Below, piece by piece: positions 16,664 through 24,681 of a stretch of 45,433 nt of DNA. Within the stretch, counting starts at the first letter, position 1. Each line of letters opens with the position of its first letter. Under the pieces are notes generated by a model, which searched no databases, was not told the DNA's origin, and was given only the letters and a program-made list of their open reading frames with translations. The position numbers and the translations under genes are program-made. This stretch comes from MKUN01 sp964481425 (GTDB lineage Bacteria; Bacteroidota; Bacteroidia; Chitinophagales; Chitinophagaceae): contig CAYZTM010000033.1 of NCBI GenBank assembly GCA_964481425.1, positions 1 to 45,433 on the forward strand. Direction: 5' to 3'.

Positions 16664-17995
16664 CTAAATAACTTTCCCCTTCCACCGGCCGCTCCTGAGA
16701 TAGAAGAAGGACACGAGGAAGAGGCTGCTCCAATACACAAATTCAGATACCCATGCCCACTCGAGCGAGCTATGCCCGCGCTCAATGACGAAATAACAAT
16801 AGGTAAGGTAAGTACAGACACAGGCTACCTCGAGAAAAAGGTTAACGAGCGTATTGCCCGTACCTACTACACCGTTAAAAGCAACCGTGGAAACAGACAT
16901 GATGAGTGTGGCCAGCACTATGATCCTCAGGCTGGGCACTGCGAAATTGACAAGGGCCTCATCGGTACTGTATAACCTGAGGAAAGGATGAGAAAATACC
17001 AGCAATAGCAGGCACAGCACCCCGGTGAATGAAAGACTAAGCCTGGCGATCTTAACAATAGCCGGGATCACCCTCTTCTGCTTGCCCTGGCCAATTATAT
17101 TGCTTACTACCGTGTTGCAGGTGGCGGCAAAAGCCCAGGTGACCACCCCTACGATACCAAATATGCTGCGCAGTATCTGCGAGGCGGCAAGCTGCTGCTG
17201 CCCCAGGTGTTCCACAAAAATGAAGAAGACCTGCCAGCCCCCGATGGAGAACATGAACTGTATGATCAGTGGGGAGGCGACCTTCAGAGTGCGCTTCGAC
17301 AGGCGCAGGTCGAAACGGGCAAATTGTTGTATAGGATACCGTTCGTATAGCCTCCTGAAATAGAAGATGCCGTACATGGTGATGCATCCTGCAAACTCAG
17401 CTATTATGGAGGCCACGGCAGCGCCCGCAAGGCCCCATTGGGGAAAACCAAAATTGCCGAATATCAATACATAGTCGAAAAAAATATTGACCACAGCGCC
17501 TGCAATGGAGCCATATATAAGGAAACGCGGGCGATGGATGGAAATGAAAAACGAATTGGCTATCTGCGTCAGCATCAGGAAAGGCAAACCCCAGACCCGC
17601 AGATACAGGAAATTGATGGTGAGTTCAATATTATCGCTGTCGTGCAGGCTAAGCCCGAAAATGATGGGCGTGGCCCAGAGCGAAAGCATCATAAGCCCCA
17701 GTGCGAACATGAAAGAGAGCATGATACCGTTGATGAACACTTTTGCCAGCCCGCTGTCATCCCCCTCGCCTGCCCTGCGTGCCATCTGCACCTGCATGCC
17801 GCTGCTAAGCCCGTAACCGATCATGGAGATGATGAGGTAAAAGATACCGCACACACCATTGACCCCAAGTTCACGCTCGCCAAAGCGGCCCAGGAAGGCG
17901 GTATTGGTCAAAAAGCTGACCTGTGGCACCAGCAAGGCAAGCGATATAGGCGCTGCCAATCGTATAATATCCTTATTTGTAAGCGATAGTCGCAC
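16664..17995 (-). CDS. MATE family efflux transporter
   Basis: A 443-aa inner-membrane protein with about twelve hydrophobic segments in two similar halves. It has the N-terminal MATE pattern (ISLALLVPQVSFLTNTAFLGRFGERELG), GLSSGMQVQMARRAG in loop 2-3, and GIVGVVTWAFAATCNTVVSNIIGQGK in the second half. Such carriers expel cationic drugs or metabolites in exchange for sodium or protons; the substrate is not readable. No ATG fits the N-terminus and GTG 17995 is used. Two 11-bp direct repeats and a TAACTTGC element lie just upstream. The gene is divergent from the DUF3822-rsmD-coaD operon. Confidence 0.92.
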   Translation of the reverse strand: MRLSLTNKDIIRLAAPISLALLVPQVSFLTNTAFLGRFGERELGVNGVCGIFYLIISMIGYGLSSGMQVQMARRAGEGDDSGLAKVFINGIMLSFMFALGLMMLSLWATPIIFGLSLHDSDNIELTINFLYLRVWGLPFLMLTQIANSFFISIHRPRFLIYGSIAGAVVNIFFDYVLIFGNFGFPQWGLAGAAVASIIAEFAGCITMYGIFYFRRLYERYPIQQFARFDLRLSKRTLKVASPLIIQFMFSIGGWQVFFIFVEHLGQQQLAASQILRSIFGIVGVVTWAFAATCNTVVSNIIGQGKQKRVIPAIVKIARLSLSFTGVLCLLLLVFSHPFLRLYSTDEALVNFAVPSLRIIVLATLIMSVSTVAFNGVVGTGNTLVNLFLEVACVCTYLTYCYFVIERGHSSLEWAWVSEFVYWSSLFLVSFFYLRSGRWKGKVI

Positions 17996-18018
17996 AACGT
18001 TTATTAACCGGCACGCAA

Positions 18019-18048
18019 GTTATGCTATTAGTATGTTGTTATGCTATT
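18019..18048. repeat. Two 11-bp direct repeats upstream of the MATE gene
   Basis: GTTATGCTATT occurs at 18019-18029 and 18038-18048, a 19-bp period (about two helical turns). The pair lies 24-53 bases before the GTG start of the MATE gene and overlaps the possible -7 element TAACTTGC (18015-18022), so it could be an operator. Confidence 0.6.
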
Positions 18049-18145
18049 TTCTGCCAAATGAGTTATCGGCCAGGGCATCTATCAAAACTTAAACACTATA
18101 TGTGTGTAAGTGTCGTAAAATTATTCTATAATTGTGTGCGTATCT

Positions 18146-18988
18146 ATGACGGAGATAAGTAATACTAATCTGAGCCAACAGGTTTATAATGTACGTGGCG
18201 GCGACTCCCTTCAAAATCATGTTGCCCGGGTACTTTGTGTGCTGATGCCCCGCGCCCTGACAATAGCCGGCTTTAGTGAACATGGCGACCTGCTGATGAT
18301 CCGCTACAGCGACTACCAGAAGAACCTGCCTGCATGGATACTTGACTTTTTTGAGCACCAGTTCATCAACGAGCCCCTTCTGTCCGACCCGCATAAGGTA
18401 ACAGCGGCTTTCATTGCCGGGGAAAAAGGAATGGTAGTACCTGACGTACTATTTAATGATACCACTGCAGAAGAGTGGATGAAGAAGATATACTTCGTGG
18501 AAGGCAATGAGCTCATCAGCAAGCACCACCTCCGCGAAGACAAGGCCAATTACCTTTATGCCTGGCCCGGCACCATCAAAAGCCTGATGACCCGGTATTT
18601 TGCCAACGCAAGGATACTGCCTTTCGCAGCCTACCAGTTTTACAAACCATACAAGTCGGAGTGCTCCCTGCAGTGTTGTATAACAGGCGAACATGTGTAC
18701 GGCACCCTGTACAATGACCGTACACTGCACTGGCACCAGGTGTTCCCTTATGATACACCCGAGGATATAGCCTACCATATACGACTACTCTGCCAGCAGA
18801 ACGACATAGACCCGCAACGCATGGGCCTGCAATGCACCATGACCAATAAAGGCCTGGCCAATGTGGTGAATGAGCTGGCACAGTTCTTCCCCGACCTGAA
18901 AGACGGTACAGGAAATGTAGGCACCAATGACCGCAACTGGACGGGCACTATTTATTTATTACAACAGCTTTACGCATGCGCATTGTAG
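18146..18988 (+). CDS. DUF3822 family protein
   Basis: A 280-aa protein recognisable as the Bacteroidota DUF3822 family, which regularly sits upstream of rsmD and coaD as it does here. I see no catalytic motif. The family has been suggested to resemble actin-like ATPases, but a clear phosphate loop is not apparent in this sequence. The start is taken as ATG 18146; an in-frame GTG at 18134 is possible. TATAATTG at 18127-18134 (one mismatch to TAnnTTTG) may be the promoter of the three-gene operon. The 3' end overlaps rsmD by 13 bases, so translation is probably coupled. Confidence 0.82.
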   Translation: MTEISNTNLSQQVYNVRGGDSLQNHVARVLCVLMPRALTIAGFSEHGDLLMIRYSDYQKNLPAWILDFFEHQFINEPLLSDPHKVTAAFIAGEKGMVVPDVLFNDTTAEEWMKKIYFVEGNELISKHHLREDKANYLYAWPGTIKSLMTRYFANARILPFAAYQFYKPYKSECSLQCCITGEHVYGTLYNDRTLHWHQVFPYDTPEDIAYHIRLLCQQNDIDPQRMGLQCTMTNKGLANVVNELAQFFPDLKDGTGNVGTNDRNWTGTIYLLQQLYACAL

Positions 18989-19521
18989 GAGGCACATTCA
19001 GCGGGCGCAGATTCAGCCCGCCGACCAATACCCCCGCAAGGCCCACCACTGATATAGCCAAAGAGGGGCTCTTCAATATACTGCAGAACATGATGGATAT
19101 TGAGGGCGCAAAGACATGCGACATCTTCGGCGGTACCGGCAGCATCAGCTATGAGCTCGCCTCCCGCGGTGCAGCTGACCTCACACTTATAGAGCGGGAT
19201 ATGGGCAATATCAATTTCATCAAAAAGACCGCCAAAGAACTGGGCATAAGCGATATACTGCAAATAATAAAAGGGGACGTGTTCAAATTCATGAAGCAGA
19301 GTACGGAACAATACGACTTCATCTTTGCAGGGCCGCCCTATGCCTTACAGAATATCGACGACCTGCCCATGCTGGTGTTCGAAAAACATATGTTGGCCCC
19401 AAATGGTATATTTGTACTGGAGCATACCCCACGAAACGACTACCAGCAGCACCCGCACTTTAAAAGGATGAAAAATTACGGCACAACAGTTTTTACTTTT
19501 TTCACACAACCGGCAGAGTAA
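18976..19521 (+). CDS. rsmD: RsmD-like 16S rRNA (guanine-N2)-methyltransferase
   Basis: The 181-aa protein matches RsmD, which methylates G966 of 16S rRNA on the 30S subunit. The family N-terminus MRIVGGTFSGRRF, RPTTDIAKEGLFNIL and the SAM-binding DIFGGTGSISYELASRGA are clear. The catalytic motif IV, normally DPPY or NPPY, reads FAGPPYAL: the codon is GGG, not a Gly/Asp near-neighbour of one change. This could reduce catalysis or be a lineage variant; the rest of the protein is intact and the gene is in its usual place between DUF3822 and coaD, so a pseudogene is unlikely. Confidence 0.9.
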   Translation: MRIVGGTFSGRRFSPPTNTPARPTTDIAKEGLFNILQNMMDIEGAKTCDIFGGTGSISYELASRGAADLTLIERDMGNINFIKKTAKELGISDILQIIKGDVFKFMKQSTEQYDFIFAGPPYALQNIDDLPMLVFEKHMLAPNGIFVLEHTPRNDYQQHPHFKRMKNYGTTVFTFFTQPAE

Positions 19522-19524
19522 GTT

Positions 19525-19983
19525 ATGCAACGTATCTGTTTATTTCCGGGCACATTCGACCCCATAACCTTCGGGCATATCGACATCATCAAACGCGCTG
19601 TGTCACTTTTTGACAAGCTTGTTATCGGCGTAGGCATCAATTCTTCAAAACAACCGATGTTCAGTATAGAGCAGCGTACGCATTGGTTCAAAGACATATT
19701 CAAAGATGAGCCCCGCATAGAGGTGGCGGGTTACGAAGGACTGACCGTTGAGTTCTGTAAAAAAATAAATGCGCATTATATACTGCGTGGCATACGCTAT
19801 GTGAGCGATTTTGAGTATGAGAAAGCCATAGCTGATATGAACCGTATGCTGGAGCCGGGAATAGAAACTCTTTTCCTCACCTGCTCTCCCGACTACTCCA
19901 CCATTTCATCAACCCTCGTACGCGATGTGATACGCAATGGTGGAGATGTCAGCAAGTTCGTACCGAAAGAGGTCAAATTTTAA
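19525..19983 (+). CDS. coaD: Phosphopantetheine adenylyltransferase
   Basis: A 152-aa cytosolic enzyme of coenzyme A synthesis that adenylylates 4'-phosphopantetheine. It carries the nucleotidyltransferase motif GTFDPITFGHID, the RGIRYVSDFEYEKAIADMN segment that binds phosphopantetheine, and the C-terminal ISSTLVRDV motif. The length is normal. Only three bases separate it from rsmD, so it belongs to the DUF3822-rsmD-coaD operon; it ends 6 bases from the convergent DUF1232 gene. Confidence 0.96.
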   Translation: MQRICLFPGTFDPITFGHIDIIKRAVSLFDKLVIGVGINSSKQPMFSIEQRTHWFKDIFKDEPRIEVAGYEGLTVEFCKKINAHYILRGIRYVSDFEYEKAIADMNRMLEPGIETLFLTCSPDYSTISSTLVRDVIRNGGDVSKFVPKEVKF

Positions 19984-19989
19984 AGGGCA

Positions 19990-20298
19990 TTATCGCCTCC
20001 GTTCCATTGCCTTCTTCCTGTTGTAACGTTGTGTTTCTACATGCAATCTTTTCAATAACAGGTAAAAGACAAGCCCGTCATCTATCCAGCCCAATACAGG
20101 TATATAATCGGGCACCAGGTCAAAAGGGACAATGATGTACGCAATGCAAAGTATCAGTACAGCAGTGGTCAGGAAAGACATTCTGTACCTGCCATTCAGG
20201 ACTTCTTTCAGCATTTGCCATAATGTTCTGCGGCTTTGGAACAGGTGTGATATATGCTTTGCACTCTTCACATGCCGCGCAGTAGTAATTTTCGGCAT
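19990..20298 (-). CDS. DUF1232 (YkvA-like) small membrane protein
   Basis: A 102-aa protein with basic ends and one hydrophobic segment (SFLTTAVLILCIAYIIVPFDLVPDYIPVL). The pattern YIxxPFDLxPDxIPxLGxxDD is the hallmark of DUF1232. The function of this family is unknown; it is probably an inner-membrane protein. A perfect -7 element, TAACTTTG, is at 20320-20327, giving a leader of about 17 nt. Confidence 0.85.
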   Translation of the reverse strand: MPKITTARHVKSAKHISHLFQSRRTLWQMLKEVLNGRYRMSFLTTAVLILCIAYIIVPFDLVPDYIPVLGWIDDGLVFYLLLKRLHVETQRYNRKKAMERRR

Positions 20299-20319
20299 AT
20301 CCGGGATGTTTTTCTATTA

Positions 20320-20327
20320 CAAAGTTA
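20320..20327 (-). promoter_or_regulatory. -7 promoter element of the DUF1232 gene (TAACTTTG)
   Basis: A perfect TAnnTTTG match 21 bases before the ATG. It lies in the 73-bp gap after the DUF4292 gene, so the DUF1232 gene can be expressed separately from that operon. Confidence 0.55.
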
Positions 20328-20371
20328 CACCCACTTATGTTGGCAAATCGTTAAACGGGCAACGGGACGTT

Positions 20372-21217
20372 TTACTTTAACAAATAGTTCTTAGGGATAG
20401 AGAAAGGAAATTCCAATACCCGGTCAAAGTCCATATTTGTATAGTTCATGTCGAGGAAATACTGTACGCCCGCATTCGACAAGTTAATAGCCCGGCTGAA
20501 GGCAAATAAGCGCCCGTCGGCCATTACATAGTTACCGTATTGTATCATTGCCTGCGGCCCTCCGGCTTTTTTATCCCGGAACTGTTCGCTGCGTATGGTA
20601 CTGTCTGCTTTATTATAAGTTACCTGCTGCACATAGTCGGGGCTCTCAGCCTGCATAGACCATGCACCGGGGAAGCTTATAGCATCAGTTACCTGGTTGG
20701 TCTTGTTGAGCACATTACCTATGATTATATTCTGCAGTATCGCATAGTCCATAGGCGTCGGCAAAAGGCTCTCTGCCTGTCGCAGGGTCATCATGGTAAC
20801 GGATTTCTCAAGGTAATTGACCAGCTTAAAACTATCGGGTGTTATATAGATACGGGCCACCTGTACGATACCACCCAGGGCTGTCGCCGATACCCATATC
20901 ACTTTATCTTTTTGCACCCTGATGTTAGCAGTAAAATCCTGTTTCTGGTCGCCGGCCTCATAATGCATCCGTGCCTTCCCGGCAAAGGTTTTGAAATCTA
21001 TCTCATTGTCCCATACCGGCATAAGGCTATCGATAAGCTGTTGTTTTTCCGGCGTGATCTTATTGGGCTTCACAGCTATGGCTGATGTATCAAGGGGCCT
21101 GCTTACAATGGAGGTATCGGTTTCTCTCTTTTTGTGTGTCGCCTTCTTACCGGTGCGGCATGAAGGCAGGTAAGCAGCAAGTACGACCAGGACTACCAAC
21201 AGAAACAACTTATTCAT
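20372..21217 (-). CDS. DUF4292 lipoprotein
   Basis: A 281-aa predicted lipoprotein with a lipobox at YLPSC (Cys20). The body (about residues 60-270) has the DUF4292 character: DFKTFAGKARMHYE, IRVQKDKVIWVSATALGGIVQVARIYITPDS, and a C-terminal MNYTNMDFDRVLEFPFSIPKNY. This resembles LolA/LolB-type half-barrels, so a role in moving or binding lipids or lipoproteins at the outer membrane is plausible but inferred. It overlaps the TPR gene by 8 bases and is the last gene of the dut operon. In other Bacteroidota a murein hydrolase (M23) often follows; here it does not. Confidence 0.85.
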   Translation of the reverse strand: MNKLFLLVVLVVLAAYLPSCRTGKKATHKKRETDTSIVSRPLDTSAIAVKPNKITPEKQQLIDSLMPVWDNEIDFKTFAGKARMHYEAGDQKQDFTANIRVQKDKVIWVSATALGGIVQVARIYITPDSFKLVNYLEKSVTMMTLRQAESLLPTPMDYAILQNIIIGNVLNKTNQVTDAISFPGAWSMQAESPDYVQQVTYNKADSTIRSEQFRDKKAGGPQAMIQYGNYVMADGRLFAFSRAINLSNAGVQYFLDMNYTNMDFDRVLEFPFSIPKNYLLK

Positions 21218-22943
21218 ACAACTTCTTGTCTTTTATTTTTTTATCCAGCTGGGGATCGTCACTGCCCTTTTCCATGGCCTTCTTCCAATATTCGAGGGCC
21301 TTACCGGCATCATTTAGTTTGAAATATATGTCTCCGAGATGATCAAATAACGTGCCATCGGTATTTTCGCCTGCTCCTTTTATTGCCCGCTCCACATAGT
21401 CTTTAGCCTCCTTGTACTTACCCATTTTATACAATATCCACCCATAAGTATCCAAGAAGGTGGCTTCATCGGGACGCAGCTCAAGCGCACGTTTCGACAT
21501 CTTTTCTGCATCTTCAAGCCTTGTACCGCGCTCTGATAAGTAGTAGCTGTAATTGTTCAGCATACTTGCGTCATCGGGTTGCAGGGATATTGCCTTGGCA
21601 TAGCTGCTATCCGATAGGGTGTACTGTTTATCCATGTAATACAGGTCGCCAAGCGTAGAATACATTTCCGCCAGCAGGCCGACATTGTCCTCCGGCTGCA
21701 GGTCTATGGCACGGTTGATGGAATTAGCAGCCTTACCATATTCTTTTTTATTCAAGTGCCCTAAACCATTCATGAAGTGGGCCAGCGCCTGGTTTGGGAA
21801 CAAGCGAATGGCCTTTTCGCTATAGTAGATCAGCGAATCAGCATCTTTCCTTGAGGTATAAGTGGATAGTAGTCGCTGCCATACATCGAAGTGCGACTGG
21901 TCTACCGCCAGCGATCTTTTGAACTGCGCCGAAGCAGCCTCCGGTTCGCCGTTCATTACCAGCACCTGCCCGTATATATCCTGCACCTGCGCGTTTTGGT
22001 TATGCATGGCTGCCAGTTTACCGGCTATGTCTATGGCTGCCTTTTTCTTTACACTATCATCCCCTGCCAGTTGTATCAGTTCTATCAGCATCCCCATCTG
22101 CGATTCAGCATCCAGGTCTTTATTGGTAACCAGTTTCGTCAGGTACTCACTATACTTAGCCGTATCATTTGTCCTCCTGTAGTGCTCCGCGAGGCCCATC
22201 TGTATGCTGGGATCATCCGGCAACTCTTTCAAGGCCTGCCGGTAGATCTCCATCGCCTTTTCCGGTTGCTTATTATTCTCATAGAGCTCGGCAAGCATCA
22301 TGTAATAATGGCCATCTCCGGGGTTGTTCTCAATTAATTGTTGGGTAACCTTAGCAGCCTTATCAAGATCTTTCATCTGCAGGTATATCTGCTGTTTTTG
22401 CTGCAGGTAGGCATCATCATCACCTGATACTTTAGCCAGTTGATCCAGCAGGTCCAGCGCTTGCTGGTGGTTGCCTGCACGTTCATAAAGCAAAGAGGCC
22501 TTCAGCAGGTAATCCTTATTGTCCTTTTCCTTTTGGGCAAGTGTGTCATAAATACCGGCCGCGGCGGCATATTGGTTATCAATAGCCAGTATGTTGGCAT
22601 ACTGTTCCTTATACCATTTATTGTCATCGTTAAGCGCTATTGCCTTTTTGATATACTCCGTTGCTTTACTTATGTTCTTGTCTTTTACGTACAGGCGTGC
22701 AAGATCATAGTACGGAGCTGCTTCACCCGGTTTTAAGCTGACAACATTTTGCAGCAGGGTCTTGGCCAGTTGGTCATCCTCCAGCATATGCGCCTTTATG
22801 GCATCATAATACATAGAATCGGCCTTCTCATCTGTTGTGGTAAGCGGCACTTTAAGGTCCTGCCCTTCGGCGGGCAAAAACGTCAAAGCTGCAAATAATG
22901 CAAGTATTATATGGATCGCGCCTTTCCGGCTCAGCAAATTCAT
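21210..22943 (-). CDS. Exported tetratricopeptide repeat protein
   Basis: A 577-aa protein with a signal peptide (AIHIILALFAALTFLPAEGQ) and about twelve TPR units spanning nearly the whole chain, for example AAPYYDLARLYVKDKNISKATEYIKKA, DGHYYMMLAELYENNKQ and EATFLDTYGWILYKMGKYKEAKDY. TPR solenoids act as protein-binding scaffolds, here probably in the periplasm. It overlaps the nucleotidyltransferase gene by 4 bases at its start and the DUF4292 gene by 8 at its end, so it is translated with a sugar nucleotide enzyme and a lipoprotein. This suggests a shared envelope-building role, but its partner is unknown. Confidence 0.88.
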   Translation of the reverse strand: MNLLSRKGAIHIILALFAALTFLPAEGQDLKVPLTTTDEKADSMYYDAIKAHMLEDDQLAKTLLQNVVSLKPGEAAPYYDLARLYVKDKNISKATEYIKKAIALNDDNKWYKEQYANILAIDNQYAAAAGIYDTLAQKEKDNKDYLLKASLLYERAGNHQQALDLLDQLAKVSGDDDAYLQQKQQIYLQMKDLDKAAKVTQQLIENNPGDGHYYMMLAELYENNKQPEKAMEIYRQALKELPDDPSIQMGLAEHYRRTNDTAKYSEYLTKLVTNKDLDAESQMGMLIELIQLAGDDSVKKKAAIDIAGKLAAMHNQNAQVQDIYGQVLVMNGEPEAASAQFKRSLAVDQSHFDVWQRLLSTYTSRKDADSLIYYSEKAIRLFPNQALAHFMNGLGHLNKKEYGKAANSINRAIDLQPEDNVGLLAEMYSTLGDLYYMDKQYTLSDSSYAKAISLQPDDASMLNNYSYYLSERGTRLEDAEKMSKRALELRPDEATFLDTYGWILYKMGKYKEAKDYVERAIKGAGENTDGTLFDHLGDIYFKLNDAGKALEYWKKAMEKGSDDPQLDKKIKDKKLYE

Positions 22944-23947
22944 GATTCTGTGGAAAAATCACCAAGGCTCAGTTCCCGTGGCTTTTCAGTGTAAATTACG
23001 TTTTTACCTAATAATGAGTTCTCGAAACCCGCATTTTTAACAACCGTTTGTGCCTGAATGATACTATTCGATATCCTTGAATCAGCTATCTGCACCCCTT
23101 CTTCAAGCGACACAAAGGGTCCGATCACAGAATTGACCACAACCACATTCTCGCCAATGAAGCAAGGCGGTATGATCACAGAGCTATCTATTTTGGCGGT
23201 GGCAGAAAGCATAGGCTCCTTGCCTTTTTTGATGTCCAGTATCCTTTGATTAGTATAAACGGTGGCATCTTTGTTACCACAATCCAGCCACTCATCCACC
23301 TGGTCCATATAGAACTTAACGTTATTGTTCAGCATATGCTCCATGGCATCGGTTATCTGGTACTCCCCTTTCGACCTGATGTCTTCATCCAGCAGGCGTT
23401 GCAGTTCCTTTTTCAGCCGGTCGCCATCCCTGAAATAATACACTCCTATTATAGCCAGGTCAGAAACAAATTCTTTGGGCTTTTCCACAAAGGCCTCTAT
23501 TTCTTTATTGGCATTCAGTTTTACCACACCAAATGCCGATGGGTCATCCACCCTTTGTGTCCATACTATAGCATCCTTACCTGTATCAATACTGAAAGTA
23601 GCCTTGAACAGGGTATCTGCAAAAGCGATGAACACATTCCCTTTAAGGCTTTCAGAGGCGCATAATATGGCATGTGCCGTGCCCAATGCCTGCTCCTGGT
23701 AACATATCCGGCCCTTAGCCCCCAGCGCCTCAGCTACCTGGCAAAGGTGTGTCTCCACTTCTTTACCAAATGAGGGTCCGATTATGAAGGCTATCTCCTC
23801 CACTTTTTCATTGCAGGTAGCCACTATATCTTCCACCAGTCTTTGCACTATCGGCTTGCCGGCGATCGGTATCAGGGGTTTCGGAGTAGTTAATGTATGC
23901 GGGCGCATCCTTTTGCCCATGCCCGCCATCGGAATAATTATGTTCAT
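22940..23947 (-). CDS. Sugar-phosphate nucleotidyltransferase with left-handed beta-helix tail
   Basis: A 335-aa cytosolic enzyme that would activate a sugar 1-phosphate with a nucleoside triphosphate. The N-terminal domain shows the glycine-rich loop MAGMGKRMRP with TPKPLIPIAGKP, then ALGTAHAI, and the metal-binding region FADTLF. The last 80 residues carry hexapeptide repeats (SSVIIPPCFIGENVVVVNSVIGPFVSLEEG) of the left-handed beta-helix type. The overall form lies between RmlA-like thymidylyltransferases and GlmU, so the exact sugar is uncertain. It overlaps the TPR gene by 4 bases and follows dut by 69 bases. Confidence 0.85.
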   Translation of the reverse strand: MNIIIPMAGMGKRMRPHTLTTPKPLIPIAGKPIVQRLVEDIVATCNEKVEEIAFIIGPSFGKEVETHLCQVAEALGAKGRICYQEQALGTAHAILCASESLKGNVFIAFADTLFKATFSIDTGKDAIVWTQRVDDPSAFGVVKLNANKEIEAFVEKPKEFVSDLAIIGVYYFRDGDRLKKELQRLLDEDIRSKGEYQITDAMEHMLNNNVKFYMDQVDEWLDCGNKDATVYTNQRILDIKKGKEPMLSATAKIDSSVIIPPCFIGENVVVVNSVIGPFVSLEEGVQIADSRISNSIIQAQTVVKNAGFENSLLGKNVIYTEKPRELSLGDFSTES

Positions 23948-24016
23948 TGACTGTTTATTTTTTGTTGCCCAACGCTACCGGTCTAAAGCATTCAATATGT
24001 CTGATTTTAACTAAAA

Positions 24017-24457
24017 CTAATGCGTTCCCGAATGGCCAAAGCCGCCTGTGCCCCGTTCGGTATCTTCCAGTTCTTCTTTTAACACCCATTCAGCACGTTC
24101 ATGCCTTGCAATGACCATCTGGGCAATGCGCTCTCCATCCGTTATCTCCTGTACTTCGGTGCTGAGGTTGATCAGGGGCACCATAATTTCCCCCCGGTAA
24201 TCGCTGTCTATAGTGCCGGGTGTATTCACCAGGCTGATGCCCCGCTTTATCGCCAGCCCGCTACGGGGCCTGATCTGGGCTTCGTAACCCTCCGGCAATG
24301 CTATATACAGACCGGTAGGTACCAGGCGCCGCTCCATGGGTTGCAGCAATATGGGCTGCGGAAGCCATGCCCGCAGGTCCATACCTGCTGAGCCTTTGGT
24401 CTGGTATTCAGGTAGTTGATGCGGCGATCTGTTAACAATAGATATATGTACACCCAT
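24017..24457 (-). CDS. dut: dUTP diphosphatase
   Basis: A 146-aa trimeric-type dUTPase that hydrolyses dUTP to dUMP, keeping uracil out of DNA. All five motifs are visible: GSAGMDLRAWL, PRSGLAIKRG, NTPGTIDSDYRGEI, GERIAQMVI and the C-terminal RGTGGFGHSGTH. I chose ATG 24457; the ATG nine codons earlier lies upstream of a perfect -7 element (TACCTTTG, 24469-24476) and would not be on the transcript. It is the first gene of the dut-nucleotidyltransferase-TPR-DUF4292 operon. Confidence 0.95.
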   Translation of the reverse strand: MGVHISIVNRSPHQLPEYQTKGSAGMDLRAWLPQPILLQPMERRLVPTGLYIALPEGYEAQIRPRSGLAIKRGISLVNTPGTIDSDYRGEIMVPLINLSTEVQEITDGERIAQMVIARHERAEWVLKEELEDTERGTGGFGHSGTH

Positions 24458-24468
24458 AGATGTGTGCG

Positions 24469-24476
24469 CAAAGGTA
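24469..24476 (-). promoter_or_regulatory. -7 promoter element of the dut operon (TACCTTTG)
   Basis: A perfect TAnnTTTG match, 11 bases before the chosen dut ATG, predicting a leader of only about 7 nt. Confidence 0.6.
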
Positions 24477-24681
24477 AGCAGCAATCTATTAAAAATACTA
24501 CCCCAAACCGTGGTATAGGGCTGGCAAAAGTATATATAGCTTACGGCAATGTTTTTATCCTTATTGTTAAAGAATCATGACATTATCATTATTACGCATT
24601 TAAAAGCTGGCAAAAGCAGGCAGGAAATAGTTAATTTTACACACAGAATACAAATTGATCAATCATCAACCCCTTGGGTAA

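Noticed and set aside
24520..24616. Direct repeat GCTGGCAAAAG (24520-24530 and 24606-24616) between dut and the GH3 gene
   Set aside because: Only two short copies 86 bases apart with no relation to a promoter; may be chance.
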